Below, one piece after another: positions 26,427-34,659 of a DNA stretch of 64,000 bases. This DNA is from Kocuria turfanensis. GTDB taxonomy: Bacteria; Actinomycetota; Actinomycetes; Actinomycetales; Micrococcaceae. Every line of letters begins with the position of its first letter. The first letter of the stretch is position 1. The notes beneath the pieces are model-generated. The model had not been told where the DNA came from. It worked only from the letters and a program-made list of their open reading frames with translations, and made no database searches. Both the position numbers and the translations under genes were made by a program. The stretch lies in NCBI RefSeq assembly GCF_001580365.1, contig NZ_CP014480.1, positions 1,365,008 through 1,429,007 of the forward strand. The letters run 5' to 3'.

Positions 26427-28115
26427 TCATCCGCCCACATCCGTCGGGGCCGGCTGCTGCTCGAGCGGCACCAGGAAGCCGTCGAGCACGAGGTGGCGGA
26501 CCTCCTCCGCGAGCCGCTCCCGCTCGACCCCGGTCCACTCCAGCAGCGCGGCGAGCGCGGCGAGGATCTGCCGGGCGCTCAGCTCGCCGTCGCAGGCGCC
26601 GGCGAAGCCCGCGGCCTCGCTGGTGAGCACCGTGGTCCGGCGCAGCCCCGCCCCCTGCCGGAGCAGGATCACGCCGGGGTGCTCGGCACCGGGGCGCTGG
26701 TGGCGCTCCTCCGTGACGTCCTCGGCCGCGACGAGGTGGGCGTCCTGCCAGTCCTCCGAGTGCTCCGCGAGCCAGTCGGCGCGCGCCCACGTGGCCGCCA
26801 GCGCCGGGGCGAGCGGCTGCTGCACCGGGTGCGGGACGTGCTCGAAGCGGCGCAGCGCCCCGCCGTGCGGGCGCGGCGCGGCCGGACGGCGCAGCCGGAT
26901 CATCCCGAAGCCCACGGCCTCGACGCCGCGGGCGGCGAAGTCGTCGAGGTAGGCCCGGTAGGCCCGTTCGTAGTGCTCCGGGTCCCGCGACTCGGCGGCG
27001 TCCCGCAGCCACGTCTCGGCGTACTCCTCCGGCCCGGCCAGCTCCCGCTGGATCCACCACGTGTCGATCTCCTCGGGCACCCAGCTGTCCGGCCGGTGCA
27101 TCCACCGCTCGGCGACGGGCACGGGCTCCCCGGCGGTGTCCTCGGCGCCGCCGGCCGCCTCGCCGAGGACCTCCCAGTTGCCGAGCAGGTGCGCGGTGGC
27201 CCCCGGGGCCATGACCCCGGGCAGCGCCCGCACGAGGTCGGCCACGATCCGGTCCCCGGGCAGGCCGCCGTCCCGGTAGGTGAAGCGGTCCGCCGGGGTC
27301 TCCCCCGGGGCGCGGGGGGTGATGACGAACGGCGGGTTGGAGACCACCAGGTCGAACCGCTCCCCGGCCACGGGGTCGAGCAGGGAGCCGGCGCGGAGGC
27401 TGACCCGGTCCTCCAGCCGGTGCGGGTCGAGCGCGAAGGCCTGGGCGTTGAGCAGCAGGTTGAACCGGGTGAAGCCCAGGGCCCGGTCGGAGAGGTCGGT
27501 GGCGGTCACGTGCCGGGCGTGGGCGAGCAGGTGGAAGGTCTGGATGCCGCAGCCGGTGCCCACGTCCAGCGCCCGCCCGACCGGCCGGCGGTCGGTGGTC
27601 TGCGCCAGGGTCAGGGACGCCTGCCCGATGCCCAGCACGTGGTCGCGGCGCAGCACTCCGGGGCGTTGGGACTCGCCCAGGTCGCTCGCCACGTAGAGCT
27701 CGGTCCCGTCGTCGGCGGCGTGGGGCCGCAGGTCCACCGTGGAGCGCAGCCCGTCCCGGGTCTGCTCCGCGAGGCCCAGTCCGACCAGGTCCCCGGGGGC
27801 GACGGCGGAGGCGGCGAGCACCTCGGCCGGGACGGCGCGGCCCAGCAGGAACAGGACGACCAGTCCCGCCGTCCCCCGGTCCGGGTGCCCCGGCGTGCCC
27901 AGCACCGGCTCGAGCACCCGCAGGGCGGGCACGGCCTGGTCGCGGGCGAGCGCGTCCATCGCGGCCGCGCCCAGCAGCCCGGCCACGCGGTCGTGGGTGA
28001 AGCCGCTGCCGCGCAGGGCGCCGTGCAGGGCGGCCAGCCGCCGCGGGTCGTCGGAGACGGGGGTGCCGGGCACCCGGGAGAAGGCGGGGGGCCGGCCGGG
28101 GGTGTCCGGGGCCAT
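26427..28115 (-). CDS. Class I SAM-dependent methyltransferase
   Basis: A 562-residue protein. The central Rossmann domain has motif I RALDVGTGCGIQTFHLL (181-197), acidic TATDLSDRAL (204-213) and the catalytic SNPPF at 259-263, the (N/D)PP(Y/F) signature of N-methyltransferases acting on glutamine, adenine or guanine. It is flanked by an N-terminal helical region (1-150) and a C-terminal region (380-562) seen in large actinobacterial homologues. The substrate (protein release factor, rRNA or other) is not determinable. AGGAG lies 8 nt before the ATG; it follows the trhO stop by 1 bp, so they are cotranscribed. Confidence 0.8.
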   Translation of the reverse strand: MAPDTPGRPPAFSRVPGTPVSDDPRRLAALHGALRGSGFTHDRVAGLLGAAAMDALARDQAVPALRVLEPVLGTPGHPDRGTAGLVVLFLLGRAVPAEVLAASAVAPGDLVGLGLAEQTRDGLRSTVDLRPHAADDGTELYVASDLGESQRPGVLRRDHVLGIGQASLTLAQTTDRRPVGRALDVGTGCGIQTFHLLAHARHVTATDLSDRALGFTRFNLLLNAQAFALDPHRLEDRVSLRAGSLLDPVAGERFDLVVSNPPFVITPRAPGETPADRFTYRDGGLPGDRIVADLVRALPGVMAPGATAHLLGNWEVLGEAAGGAEDTAGEPVPVAERWMHRPDSWVPEEIDTWWIQRELAGPEEYAETWLRDAAESRDPEHYERAYRAYLDDFAARGVEAVGFGMIRLRRPAAPRPHGGALRRFEHVPHPVQQPLAPALAATWARADWLAEHSEDWQDAHLVAAEDVTEERHQRPGAEHPGVILLRQGAGLRRTTVLTSEAAGFAGACDGELSARQILAALAALLEWTGVERERLAEEVRHLVLDGFLVPLEQQPAPTDVGG

Positions 28116-28116
28116 G

Positions 28117-29067
28117 TCAGTGCTCCTGTCCGGGGGCGGTCCCGCCGTGCGGGAGCAGGGCGGGGGGCGGGGCGTCGCCGGGCGCGGTGCCGCACCCGGC
28201 CGGGCAGGTCGCCGCGGGGTGCGCCCCGCGGCAGGCCGGGCACGCCAGGAAGAGGGCGCGGCAGGAGCCGTCCGCGCAGTTGACGAAGCGGTTGGCGGGC
28301 GCGCCGCACCGGTCGCAGCGCCCGATCGTCACGGCCTCCGGGGTGAACTCCACGTGCATCCGCCGGTCGAAGACGTACAGGGACCCGTCCCACAGGCCCT
28401 GGTCCCCGCGCTCGCGGCCGTACGCCGCGATGCCGCCGTCGAGCTGGTAGACCTCCTCGAAGCCGCGGCGGCGCATCAGCGCGGAGAGCACCTCGCAGCG
28501 GATGCCGCCGGTGCAGTAGGTCACCACGGGCCGGTCCTTGAGGTGGTCGTAGGCCCCGGAGTCGAGGGCGGCCACGAAGTCGCGGGTGTGCGCCACGTCC
28601 GGCACCACGGCTCCGCGGAAGCGCCCGATCCGTGCCTCGTGGGCGTTGCGCCCGTCGAAGAACACGACGTCCTCGCCGCGCCGGGCCACCAGGCGGTCCA
28701 CCTCGGCCGGGCTCAGCCGCGTCCCGCCGCCGACCACGCCGCGCTCGTCCACCTCGAGCTCCTCCGGGGCGCCGAAGGACACGAGCTCCTCACGGACCCT
28801 GACCGACAGCCGGGGGAAGTCCTCGGCCGAGCCGTCCGACCAGCTGAGGGACACGTCCCGCAGAGCCGGGTGGGCGCGGGTGTCCCGCGCGTACCGCTTG
28901 AGCGCCCCGACCTCACCGCCCACGGTGCCGTTGAGCCCGTGCGGGGAGACCAGGATCCGCCCGCGCAGGCCCAGGCCCTCGCACAGGGTGCGCTGCCAGA
29001 GCATCACGGCCGTGGGGTCGGGCAGCGGGGCGAAGACGTAGTGGGAGAGGATCCGGTGCTGTGCCAC
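28117..29067 (-). CDS. trhO: tRNA uridine(34) hydroxylase (rhodanese family, TrhO/YceA)
   Basis: A 316-residue protein. Seen: the N-terminal UPF0176 domain with [16 protein letters not shown], a rhodanese domain with [15 protein letters not shown], catalytic Cys185 in YCTGGIRCE, and a C-terminal Cys-rich zinc region ([27 protein letters not shown]). TrhO makes 5-hydroxyuridine at the tRNA wobble position using O2. The GTG start follows TAGCCT by 6 nt with no ribosome site. It is cotranscribed with the methyltransferase gene. Confidence 0.92.
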   Translation of the reverse strand: MAQHRILSHYVFAPLPDPTAVMLWQRTLCEGLGLRGRILVSPHGLNGTVGGEVGALKRYARDTRAHPALRDVSLSWSDGSAEDFPRLSVRVREELVSFGAPEELEVDERGVVGGGTRLSPAEVDRLVARRGEDVVFFDGRNAHEARIGRFRGAVVPDVAHTRDFVAALDSGAYDHLKDRPVVTYCTGGIRCEVLSALMRRRGFEEVYQLDGGIAAYGRERGDQGLWDGSLYVFDRRMHVEFTPEAVTIGRCDRCGAPANRFVNCADGSCRALFLACPACRGAHPAATCPAGCGTAPGDAPPPALLPHGGTAPGQEH

Positions 29068-29073
29068 CGCACC

Positions 29074-29079
29074 AGGCTA
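29074..29079 (-). promoter_or_regulatory. -10 element of trhO (leaderless)
   Basis: The minus strand reads TAGCCT, then GGTGCG (6 nt), then the GTG start. Confidence 0.55.
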
Positions 29080-29176
29080 CAAGTGCCGCGGCGCCTCCCG
29101 CGCCGCCCGGATCAGCGCCCCGGTTCGGCCCCCCGGGTCAGCGCCCCGGGCCGGTGCCACGGATCCACGCCCGGGG

Positions 29177-29629
29177 TCAGTGCCCCAGGCGGAACACGCG
29201 CCCGGTGACCTTCGTGGGGACCACCTCGACGTACTCGAGCTTGGTGGTCTCCACCCACGGCCGCAGCGGCAGCTCGTCCACCCGGGCGGTCTCCTCGGGG
29301 TCGGTCAGCTGGCGGGCCGTGCCGCGCACGATCACCGACCACGCCTCCCCGCCCTGGGCGTGGTCGACCTGCACCGCGACGTGCTCGTTGAGCACCAGGT
29401 GCAGCAGCTTGGTGCCCTTGGCGGTGCGGAAGTAGATCTTCCCGTCGTCGGCCACGAGGTTGATGGGGGTGATCTCGATCTCGTCGCCGTCCATCGTGGC
29501 GATCCGCCCGAAGCGGGCGCTGTAGAGGTGCTCCCAGCACTGCTCCTGGGACAGCTCCGTGACCGGGGGCCGGTGCGTCCGGGCCTCCTTCGCGGGGTTG
29601 TGCCCGGAGATGTCCATGGGGTTGCTCAT
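29177..29629 (-). CDS. Pyridoxamine 5'-phosphate oxidase-fold protein (copy 2)
   Basis: A 150-residue split-barrel protein paralogous to the product of 25949-26386: FGRIAT, ITPINLVADDGKIYFRTAKGTKL, VAVQVDHA and the matching end PWVETTKLEYVEVVPTKVTGRVF. It is a flavin- or F420-dependent oxidoreductase-type fold with no assignable substrate. The start chosen is MSNPMD, preceded by CAGAAT and 6 nt; the longer frame upstream has no initiation signal. It ends 109 bp upstream of trhO on the same strand. Confidence 0.78.
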   Translation of the reverse strand: MSNPMDISGHNPAKEARTHRPPVTELSQEQCWEHLYSARFGRIATMDGDEIEITPINLVADDGKIYFRTAKGTKLLHLVLNEHVAVQVDHAQGGEAWSVIVRGTARQLTDPEETARVDELPLRPWVETTKLEYVEVVPTKVTGRVFRLGH

Positions 29630-29635
29630 GCGGTC

Positions 29636-29641
29636 ATTCTG
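29636..29641 (-). promoter_or_regulatory. -10-like element of PNPOx-fold copy 2 (leaderless)
   Basis: The minus strand reads CAGAAT, 6 nt before the ATG. The match to TANNNT is imperfect at the first base. Confidence 0.35.
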
Positions 29642-29811
29642 GCACGCGGGCCCGGCCGAGGTGACGCGTGTCATGTTCGTGACCGCCCCGTCGTCGCCGC
29701 GTCCGCGGGCCGGCCCGCCGGGTGCGGGCCGGCCCTCCCCGCGCCGCGCCCCCTCGCCGGGCCCGGCCGTCCGCCCCGGTGCGGGGTCGCTCCCCGGGCC
29801 GGGGTGCGGGT

Positions 29812-30900
29812 TCAGTGGATCCGGTCCGCGCCGTCGCCGGGGGTGACCACGAACGTGGCGGGGGCCCGGTGGCCGGCCCGGGCGAAGGCCTCGCTCACCG
29901 CGGCGGCGGTCCGCTCGGCCTGCCCGGCGGCCACCAGGGCGATCGCCGAGCCGCCGAATCCGCCGCCGGTCATCCGCGCCCCGATCGCCCCGGCGGCCAG
30001 GGCGGTGTCCACGGCGAGGTCCAGCTCGGGGCAGGAGACCTCGTAGTCCTCGCGCAGCGAGGTGTGGGAGGCGACCAGCAGCTCCCCGATGCCGGCCACG
30101 TCCCCGGCGCGCAGCCGCGCCACGGTGGCCAGCACCCGGGCGTTCTCGGTGAGCACGTGGCGCACCCGCCGGGCGGTCACCGCGTCGAGGGCGCTCAGGT
30201 CGGCGTCGGCGGGGACCTCGCGCAGGGAGGCGGCCCCGAGAGCGGCGGCCCCGGCCTCGCAGGAGGCCCGCCGGGCGCCGTAGCCGCCGTCGGCGTGGGA
30301 GTGGGCGACCCTGGTGTCGATCACCAGCACCGCCAGCCCGTGCTCGGCCAGCGGCAGCGGCACGGTCTCGGCGGCCAGGCTCCGGCAGTCCAGGAACAGG
30401 GCCGCCCCGGCCCGGCCCATCAGCGAGGCGGACTGGTCCATGATCCCGGTCGGTGCCCCGACGAACTCGTTCTCCGCCCGCTGGGTCAGCCGCGCCATGC
30501 CCGCCCGCTCCAGGCCCAGGCCCAGCAGGTCGTTCAGCGCCACGATCGTGGCGACCTCCACGGCGTGGGAGGAGGACAGGCCCGCGCCCACCGGCACGGT
30601 GGAGTCCAGCAGCAGCTCGAAGCCGGGCACCTGCACCGCCTCCAGCCCGCCGAGCACGTGCACGACCCCGGCCGGATAGGCCCCCCAGTCGGCGACCGCC
30701 CCCGGGGCGAGGTCGGGGATGCGGAAGCGGGCCCGGGACAGCCGCTGCCCGTCGGGGGCGTAGGTGGAGGCCAGCTCCACCAGCTCCGGGTCCGGCTCCG
30801 AGGCCCGGCGCAGCCGCACCGCCACCATGGCGGAGCGGTCGATCGCGAAGGGCAGCACGAACCCGTCGTTGTAGTCGGTGTGCTCCCCGATCAGGTTCAC
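29812..30900 (-). CDS. galK: Galactokinase, 5' end out of frame
   Basis: A GHMP kinase converting galactose to galactose 1-phosphate. Seen: the galactokinase signature NLIGEHTDYNDGFVLP right at the start, GAGLSSSHAVEV (P-loop-like motif 2) and TGGGFGGSAIALV (motif 3). In this frame the signature is preceded by APGR, as in all galactokinases, but between the upstream in-frame TGA (near 31060) and 30900 there is no ATG, GTG or TTG. The only start is the GTG of the conserved Val inside the signature, which would remove the catalytically important Arg of PGR. The well-placed ATG at 31046 is in another frame and stops at 30897. So the gene is frameshifted, either really or by sequencing error. See findings. 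Confidence 0.85.
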   Translation of the reverse strand: MNLIGEHTDYNDGFVLPFAIDRSAMVAVRLRRASEPDPELVELASTYAPDGQRLSRARFRIPDLAPGAVADWGAYPAGVVHVLGGLEAVQVPGFELLLDSTVPVGAGLSSSHAVEVATIVALNDLLGLGLERAGMARLTQRAENEFVGAPTGIMDQSASLMGRAGAALFLDCRSLAAETVPLPLAEHGLAVLVIDTRVAHSHADGGYGARRASCEAGAAALGAASLREVPADADLSALDAVTARRVRHVLTENARVLATVARLRAGDVAGIGELLVASHTSLREDYEVSCPELDLAVDTALAAGAIGARMTGGGFGGSAIALVAAGQAERTAAAVSEAFARAGHRAPATFVVTPGDGADRIH

Positions 30901-31046
30901 CCGCCCCGGGGCCCGCTGACGGCCCGGGCGGCGTCCTGCCCCCCGGTGCCCTGGTCCCCGCTGCCCTGGCTCCCGGCGTGCCGACCGGTCCCCGGCCGGG
31001 CCGTCGACGGGGAGGTGGTCTGCTGGTGGGGGTGCGGTGCGGTCAT
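30897..31046 (-). CDS. 49-codon ORF between galT and galK (probable displaced galK 5' end)
   Basis: The ATG overlaps the galT stop (ATGA) and has GGGAGG 8 nt upstream, exactly as expected of a galK start. It encodes MTAPHPHQQTTSPS and then a Gly/Gln/Arg-rich low-complexity stretch ending AVSGPRGG. Its TGA overlaps the GTG at 30900. The peptide resembles no family. I read it as the original galK N-terminus put out of frame by a one- or two-base change in the G/C runs near 30900-30915; translational coupling through the overlap is the alternative. Confidence 0.5.
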   Translation of the reverse strand: MTAPHPHQQTTSPSTARPGTGRHAGSQGSGDQGTGGQDAARAVSGPRGG

Positions 31047-32209
31047 CGTGCGGCCTCCCTCAGGCGTGCGGCGGTCTGCTCGGCGGTGACGTCGTTGATG
31101 AACGCGCCCATCGCCGCCTCGGAACCGGCCAGGAACTTCAGCTTGTCCTCCGCCCGGCGCGGGCTGGTCAGCTGCAGGTGCAGCCACCCGGCCGCCCGGT
31201 CGGCGGCGTTCACCGGGGCCTGGTGCCAGGCCGCGATGTAGGGGGTGGGGGTGGTGTAGAGCCGGTCCACCCGCTGCACCAGGTCCTGGTAGAGCACCGC
31301 CAGCTCGTCGCGCTCGGGCCCGGTCAGCGCCGCCAGGTCCGGGACCTGCCGGTGCGGGACCAGGTGGACCTCCAGCGGCCAGCGCGCCGCGTAGGGCACG
31401 TAGGCGGAGAAGTGCTCCCCGGCCAGCACCATCCGCTCCCCGGCGGCGGTCTCGTCGGCGAGCACCTCCCCCATCAGCGCCCGCCCCGTCTCCTGCAGGT
31501 GCGCCCGCGACCGGGCCGCCAGGCGGGCGGCGTGCGGGGCCGGATACGGGTACGCGTAGATCTGCCCGTGCGGGTGGTGCAGGGTCACCCCGATCTGCTC
31601 CCCGCGGTTCTCGAACGGGAACACGTGCCGGATCCCGGTCGTCCCCGACAGCGCCTCGGTGCGCTGGGCCCAGGCCTCCACCACCGTGCGCGCCCGCTCC
31701 GGCGCCAGATCCGCGAAGGACCCACGGTGCTCCGGGGTGAACACCACCACCTCGCAACGGCCGTAGGCCGGGGACGGGACCCCCCACAGCGCCCGCTCCC
31801 CCGCCGGGTCCGGCACCGGCAGCGCCCCCAGCTCCGGGCCCAGGGACGGGAAGCGGTTCTCGAACACCACGACGTCGAAGTCCGCCGCCGGGATCTCCGA
31901 CTCCCGGCCGCCCACCGACGGGCACAGCGGGCACTGATCGGCCGGCGGCAGATAGGTGCGGGTCTGCCGGTGGGCGGCCACCGCCACCCACTCCCCGGTC
32001 AACCGGTCGAAGCGCACCTGACCGTGCCCGGCCCGCTCCCCCAGCGGACGACGGTCACTGACCTGCGCGACCGGCTCCGTGCCGCGATCGGCGAAGAACA
32101 CCGCCTCCCGCCCGTCGGCCAGGTGGTGGGTCCGGTGGGCGATGGTCACAGCGGTATCCGATCTGTGGGAGGTCCGGGAGGGTGGGGCGACAGGGCTCGG
32201 GCGCGTCAC
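31043..32209 (-). CDS. galT: Galactose-1-phosphate uridylyltransferase
   Basis: A 388-residue HIT-superfamily enzyme of the Leloir pathway. Seen: CPLCPS (zinc ligands) near residue 90, FENRFPSLGPE, FENRGEQIGVTLHHPHGQIYAYP with the active-site HPH near 205, HLVPHRQVPDL and the C-terminal AGWLHLQL. The GTG start overlaps the deoR stop (GTGA) and has GGAGG 5 nt upstream; a second in-frame GTG lies 20 codons downstream. It is the middle gene of deoR-galT-galK, so it is probably under the DeoR operator. Confidence 0.93.
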   Translation of the reverse strand: MTRPSPVAPPSRTSHRSDTAVTIAHRTHHLADGREAVFFADRGTEPVAQVSDRRPLGERAGHGQVRFDRLTGEWVAVAAHRQTRTYLPPADQCPLCPSVGGRESEIPAADFDVVVFENRFPSLGPELGALPVPDPAGERALWGVPSPAYGRCEVVVFTPEHRGSFADLAPERARTVVEAWAQRTEALSGTTGIRHVFPFENRGEQIGVTLHHPHGQIYAYPYPAPHAARLAARSRAHLQETGRALMGEVLADETAAGERMVLAGEHFSAYVPYAARWPLEVHLVPHRQVPDLAALTGPERDELAVLYQDLVQRVDRLYTTPTPYIAAWHQAPVNAADRAAGWLHLQLTSPRRAEDKLKFLAGSEAAMGAFINDVTAEQTAARLREAAR

Positions 32210-32991
32210 GGGACCTCCACCACGCGCAGGTCCGGGACCGCCTGGCCCAGGGCGCTCCGCGCCGCAGGGGTGAGTCCCGCGTCGGTGACCACGGTGTCCA
32301 CGTCCGACAGGTCGGCGATGTGGTGCAGGCCCGTGAGCCCCCACTTGGTGGAGTCAGCGACCACCACGCTGCGGTCGCAGTGCTCGAGGAACAGGCGGTT
32401 GATCTCGGCCTCCATCATGTTGGGGGTGGTCAGACCCGCCCGTTCGCTCATCCCGTGGACACCCATGAAGCACAGGTCCACGTGCAGGGTGCGCAGCCCC
32501 GCCTCGGCGAGCGGCCCCACCAGGGCGTCCGACGGGGTGCGGACGCCGCCCAGCGTGACGACCGTCTGGTTCTCGGACGGCGCGTCGTAGAGGAGCGCCG
32601 CGATGCGCGGTGAGTTGGTGACAACGGTCAGATCGTTCACGTGGACCAGCCGACGGGCGAGAGCGTACGTCGTCGTGCCAGAGTTGAGGGCCACGGAGCA
32701 CCCGGGGAACAGCATGGCCGCTGCTTCATGGGCGATGGCGTCCTTGGCCGACGTCTGCAGCCCTTCCTTGGACGAGAAACCTGGCTCGAGTGCCGTGGAG
32801 TCCGCGGGCAGGGTTGCTCCCCCGTGCACCTTGCGGACCGCCCCCTCCCTGGCGAGCAGGTCGAGGTCCCGCCGTACCGTCATGTCGGAGACGCCCAGCA
32901 GATGAGCCGCCTCGATCACGCGCACCGCTCCGGATCCGCGCACCATCTCGAGGATGGCGCGCCGCCTTTCCGTGGGCAGTTGTTCAGGCAT
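32206..32991 (-). CDS. DeoR-family sugar repressor
   Basis: A 261-residue DeoR/GlpR-type regulator. Seen: N-terminal winged helix with TERRRAILEMV and VIEAAHLLGVSDMTVRRDLDLLAREGAVRKVHGGA (about 25-60), then an ISOCOT sugar-phosphate-sensing domain (NSGTTTYALARRL, VVTNSPRIAALL, GVHGMSERAGLTTPN, VVVADSTKWG). Members are released by phosphorylated sugars; here galactose 1-phosphate or a tagatose-type intermediate would be logical, which is inference. It heads deoR-galT-galK and is divergent from the importer; repeated candidate operators lie on the shared promoter region, so it probably represses both directions. Confidence 0.9.
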   Translation of the reverse strand: MPEQLPTERRRAILEMVRGSGAVRVIEAAHLLGVSDMTVRRDLDLLAREGAVRKVHGGATLPADSTALEPGFSSKEGLQTSAKDAIAHEAAAMLFPGCSVALNSGTTTYALARRLVHVNDLTVVTNSPRIAALLYDAPSENQTVVTLGGVRTPSDALVGPLAEAGLRTLHVDLCFMGVHGMSERAGLTTPNMMEAEINRLFLEHCDRSVVVADSTKWGLTGLHHIADLSDVDTVVTDAGLTPAARSALGQAVPDLRVVEVP

Positions 32992-33041
32992 GCGGGCTCT
33001 CCTGTGGCCGGTCGACCGGACGCGGACTCCGCCGCCGGTTG

Positions 33042-33053
33042 ATGTTCTTTTCG
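33042..33053 (+). promoter_or_regulatory. Candidate DeoR operator O1
   Basis: ATGTTCTTTTCG, similar to the two other elements in this intergenic region. It lies just downstream of the proposed minus-strand -10, a position where bound repressor would block deoR-galT-galK transcription. Confidence 0.5.
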
Positions 33054-33056
33054 CTC

Positions 33057-33085
33057 AGTGTGACCCAGGTCAAACGTTAGGTCAA
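33057..33085 (-). promoter_or_regulatory. Promoter of deoR-galT-galK
   Basis: On the minus strand TTGACC (33080-33085), a 17-bp spacer and CACACT (33057-33062). The -35 matches 5 of 6 consensus bases, the -10 only 3 of 6. Confidence 0.4.
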
Positions 33086-33098
33086 CAAAACCGAACAT
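33086..33098 (-). promoter_or_regulatory. Candidate DeoR operator O2
   Basis: The minus strand reads ATGTTCGGTTTTG, differing at one base from O3 (ATGTTCGTTTTTG). It abuts the upstream edge of the deoR promoter -35. Confidence 0.55.
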
Positions 33099-33133
33099 GG
33101 ACCTGTCCGCCAATTGCCTACCGACAGAGCGTG

Positions 33134-33162
33134 TTGACGATGCCTGTGCTCTATGACACATT
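33134..33162 (+). promoter_or_regulatory. Promoter of the galactoside importer operon
   Basis: TTGACG (33134-33139), 17-bp spacer, CACATT (33157-33162). The build is the same as the divergent promoter. The leader to the ATG at 33260 is about 90 nt. Confidence 0.4.
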
Positions 33163-33168
33163 CACTCC

Positions 33169-33190
33169 TGTTCTTAAATGTTCGTTTTTG
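33169..33190 (+). promoter_or_regulatory. Candidate DeoR operator O3
   Basis: ATGTTCGTTTTTG at 33178-33190, with an extra TGTTC at 33169 exactly 10 bp (one helical turn) earlier. It lies immediately downstream of the proposed -10, a classical repressor position. Confidence 0.55.
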
Positions 33191-33259
33191 ATCGTCGGTT
33201 GCCTGTGGCCGGCGGAACGGACAGGTGGCAGCACCCCACCGCTTCCCGAAGGAGTCGAC

Positions 33260-34606
33260 ATGCCGTCCAGCCATCGTTCCCGTCGCAGCCCGTCGCCGCT
33301 GTCACTGCCCGGTTCCGTCACCGTCCCGTTCGGTCGCCGCGCCCTGCTCGGCGGGGCCCTCGGCGGCGGCATGCTCGCCGCTCTCTCGGCGTGCGGTGGC
33401 GGTTCCACAGGGGCGGCCTCGGACGGTACCGGTGCGATCACGCTGGGTTCCAACCAGTCCGATGCCGTCCCCAAGGCCGCCTACGCTCGCGTGATCGAGG
33501 CCTTCAAGGAGCGCTCGGGCGTCGACGTCTCGATCAACACCATCGACCACAACACCTATCAGGAGCAGATCAACTCCTATCTCCAGGGCGACCCCGACGA
33601 CGTGTTCGCGTGGTTCGCGGGGTACCGGATGCGCTACTTCGCCGACCAAGGACTGGCCGCACCGCTCAACGACGTATGGGACACCATCGGCGAGCAGTAC
33701 TCCGACTCGTTCCGGGAGGCGGCCACGGCAGCGGACGGCAACCCCTACTTCGTCCCCTTCGTGTACTACCCGTGGGCCGTGCACTACCGGAAATCGCTCT
33801 TCGAGGAGAAGGGCTACGAGATCCCGACGACCCTCGACGAGTACGTGGCGCTGTCCAAGGAGATGCAGAAGGACGGGCTAGTGCCGATCGCCTTCGCGGA
33901 CAAGGGCGGTTGGGAGGCGATGGGCACCTTCGACATCCTCAACATGCGCATCAACGGCTACGACTTCCACCAGCAACTGATGGCCGGTGAACACGACTGG
34001 ACCTCCGGGGAGGTCAAGGACGTCTTCGCCACGTGGAGGGACCTGCTTCCCTACCACCAGGAGGGTTCGCTGGGACGCGATTGGCAGGAGGCCGCCCAGG
34101 CCCTGCAACGCAAGGAGGCGGGCACCTATCTGCTCGGCACGTTCGTCTCGCAGCAGTTCCAGGACGAGTCCAACCCCGAGCTGCTCGAGGACCTCGACTT
34201 CTTCACGTTCCCGGAGATCAACCCGGAGCACGGCACCGACTCGATCGACGCCCCCATCGACGGTTTCATGATGTCCGCCGTCACGGAGAACGGCGGATCC
34301 GCCCAGCAGCTGCTGGAGTTCCTCGGGTCAGCGGAGGCCCAGCAGATCAACCTCGAGGCGGACAAGGGCCTCGTGGGGGCGTCCTCGCAGGTGGACACCA
34401 GCGGCTACACCCCTCTGCAGGCCAAGGCCAAGGCCATCGTCGACGACGCGGACCACATCGCCCAGTTCATGGACCGCGACACCCGCCCGGATTTCGCTTC
34501 CACGGTGATGATTCCCTCCCTGCAGTCGTTCGTGCGCGATCCCGGCAGCGTCGACTCCATCCTGACCAGTATCGAGGAGCAGAAGAAGGCCATCTTCGCC
34601 GGTTGA
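33260..34606 (+). CDS. Sugar ABC transporter substrate-binding lipoprotein (galactoside locus)
   Basis: A 448-residue extracellular solute-binding protein of the CUT1 type. Seen: basic n-region, twin-arginine-like GRRALLGG and lipobox ALSAC with lipidated Cys45; then a periplasmic-binding fold with YQEQINSYLQGDPDDVFAWFAG, VPFVYYPWAVHYRKSLFEEKGY and the family hinge region. The position with beta- and alpha-galactosidase suggests it binds lactose, raffinose or galacto-oligosaccharides. GAAGGAG lies 5 nt before the ATG. Base composition is markedly less GC-rich than the flanks. Confidence 0.92.
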   Translation: MPSSHRSRRSPSPLSLPGSVTVPFGRRALLGGALGGGMLAALSACGGGSTGAASDGTGAITLGSNQSDAVPKAAYARVIEAFKERSGVDVSINTIDHNTYQEQINSYLQGDPDDVFAWFAGYRMRYFADQGLAAPLNDVWDTIGEQYSDSFREAATAADGNPYFVPFVYYPWAVHYRKSLFEEKGYEIPTTLDEYVALSKEMQKDGLVPIAFADKGGWEAMGTFDILNMRINGYDFHQQLMAGEHDWTSGEVKDVFATWRDLLPYHQEGSLGRDWQEAAQALQRKEAGTYLLGTFVSQQFQDESNPELLEDLDFFTFPEINPEHGTDSIDAPIDGFMMSAVTENGGSAQQLLEFLGSAEAQQINLEADKGLVGASSQVDTSGYTPLQAKAKAIVDDADHIAQFMDRDTRPDFASTVMIPSLQSFVRDPGSVDSILTSIEEQKKAIFAG

Positions 34607-34659
34607 TCCCGGGGCGCGGCCCCGGAAGGGACCGCGCCCCTCCCACGTAGGAGCACACC

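Noticed and set aside
30897..30900. Accepting the GTG at 30900 as a normal galK start
   Set aside because: It encodes the Val inside the galactokinase signature and would delete the preceding PGR, which all active family members have; kept only as the edge of the readable frame.
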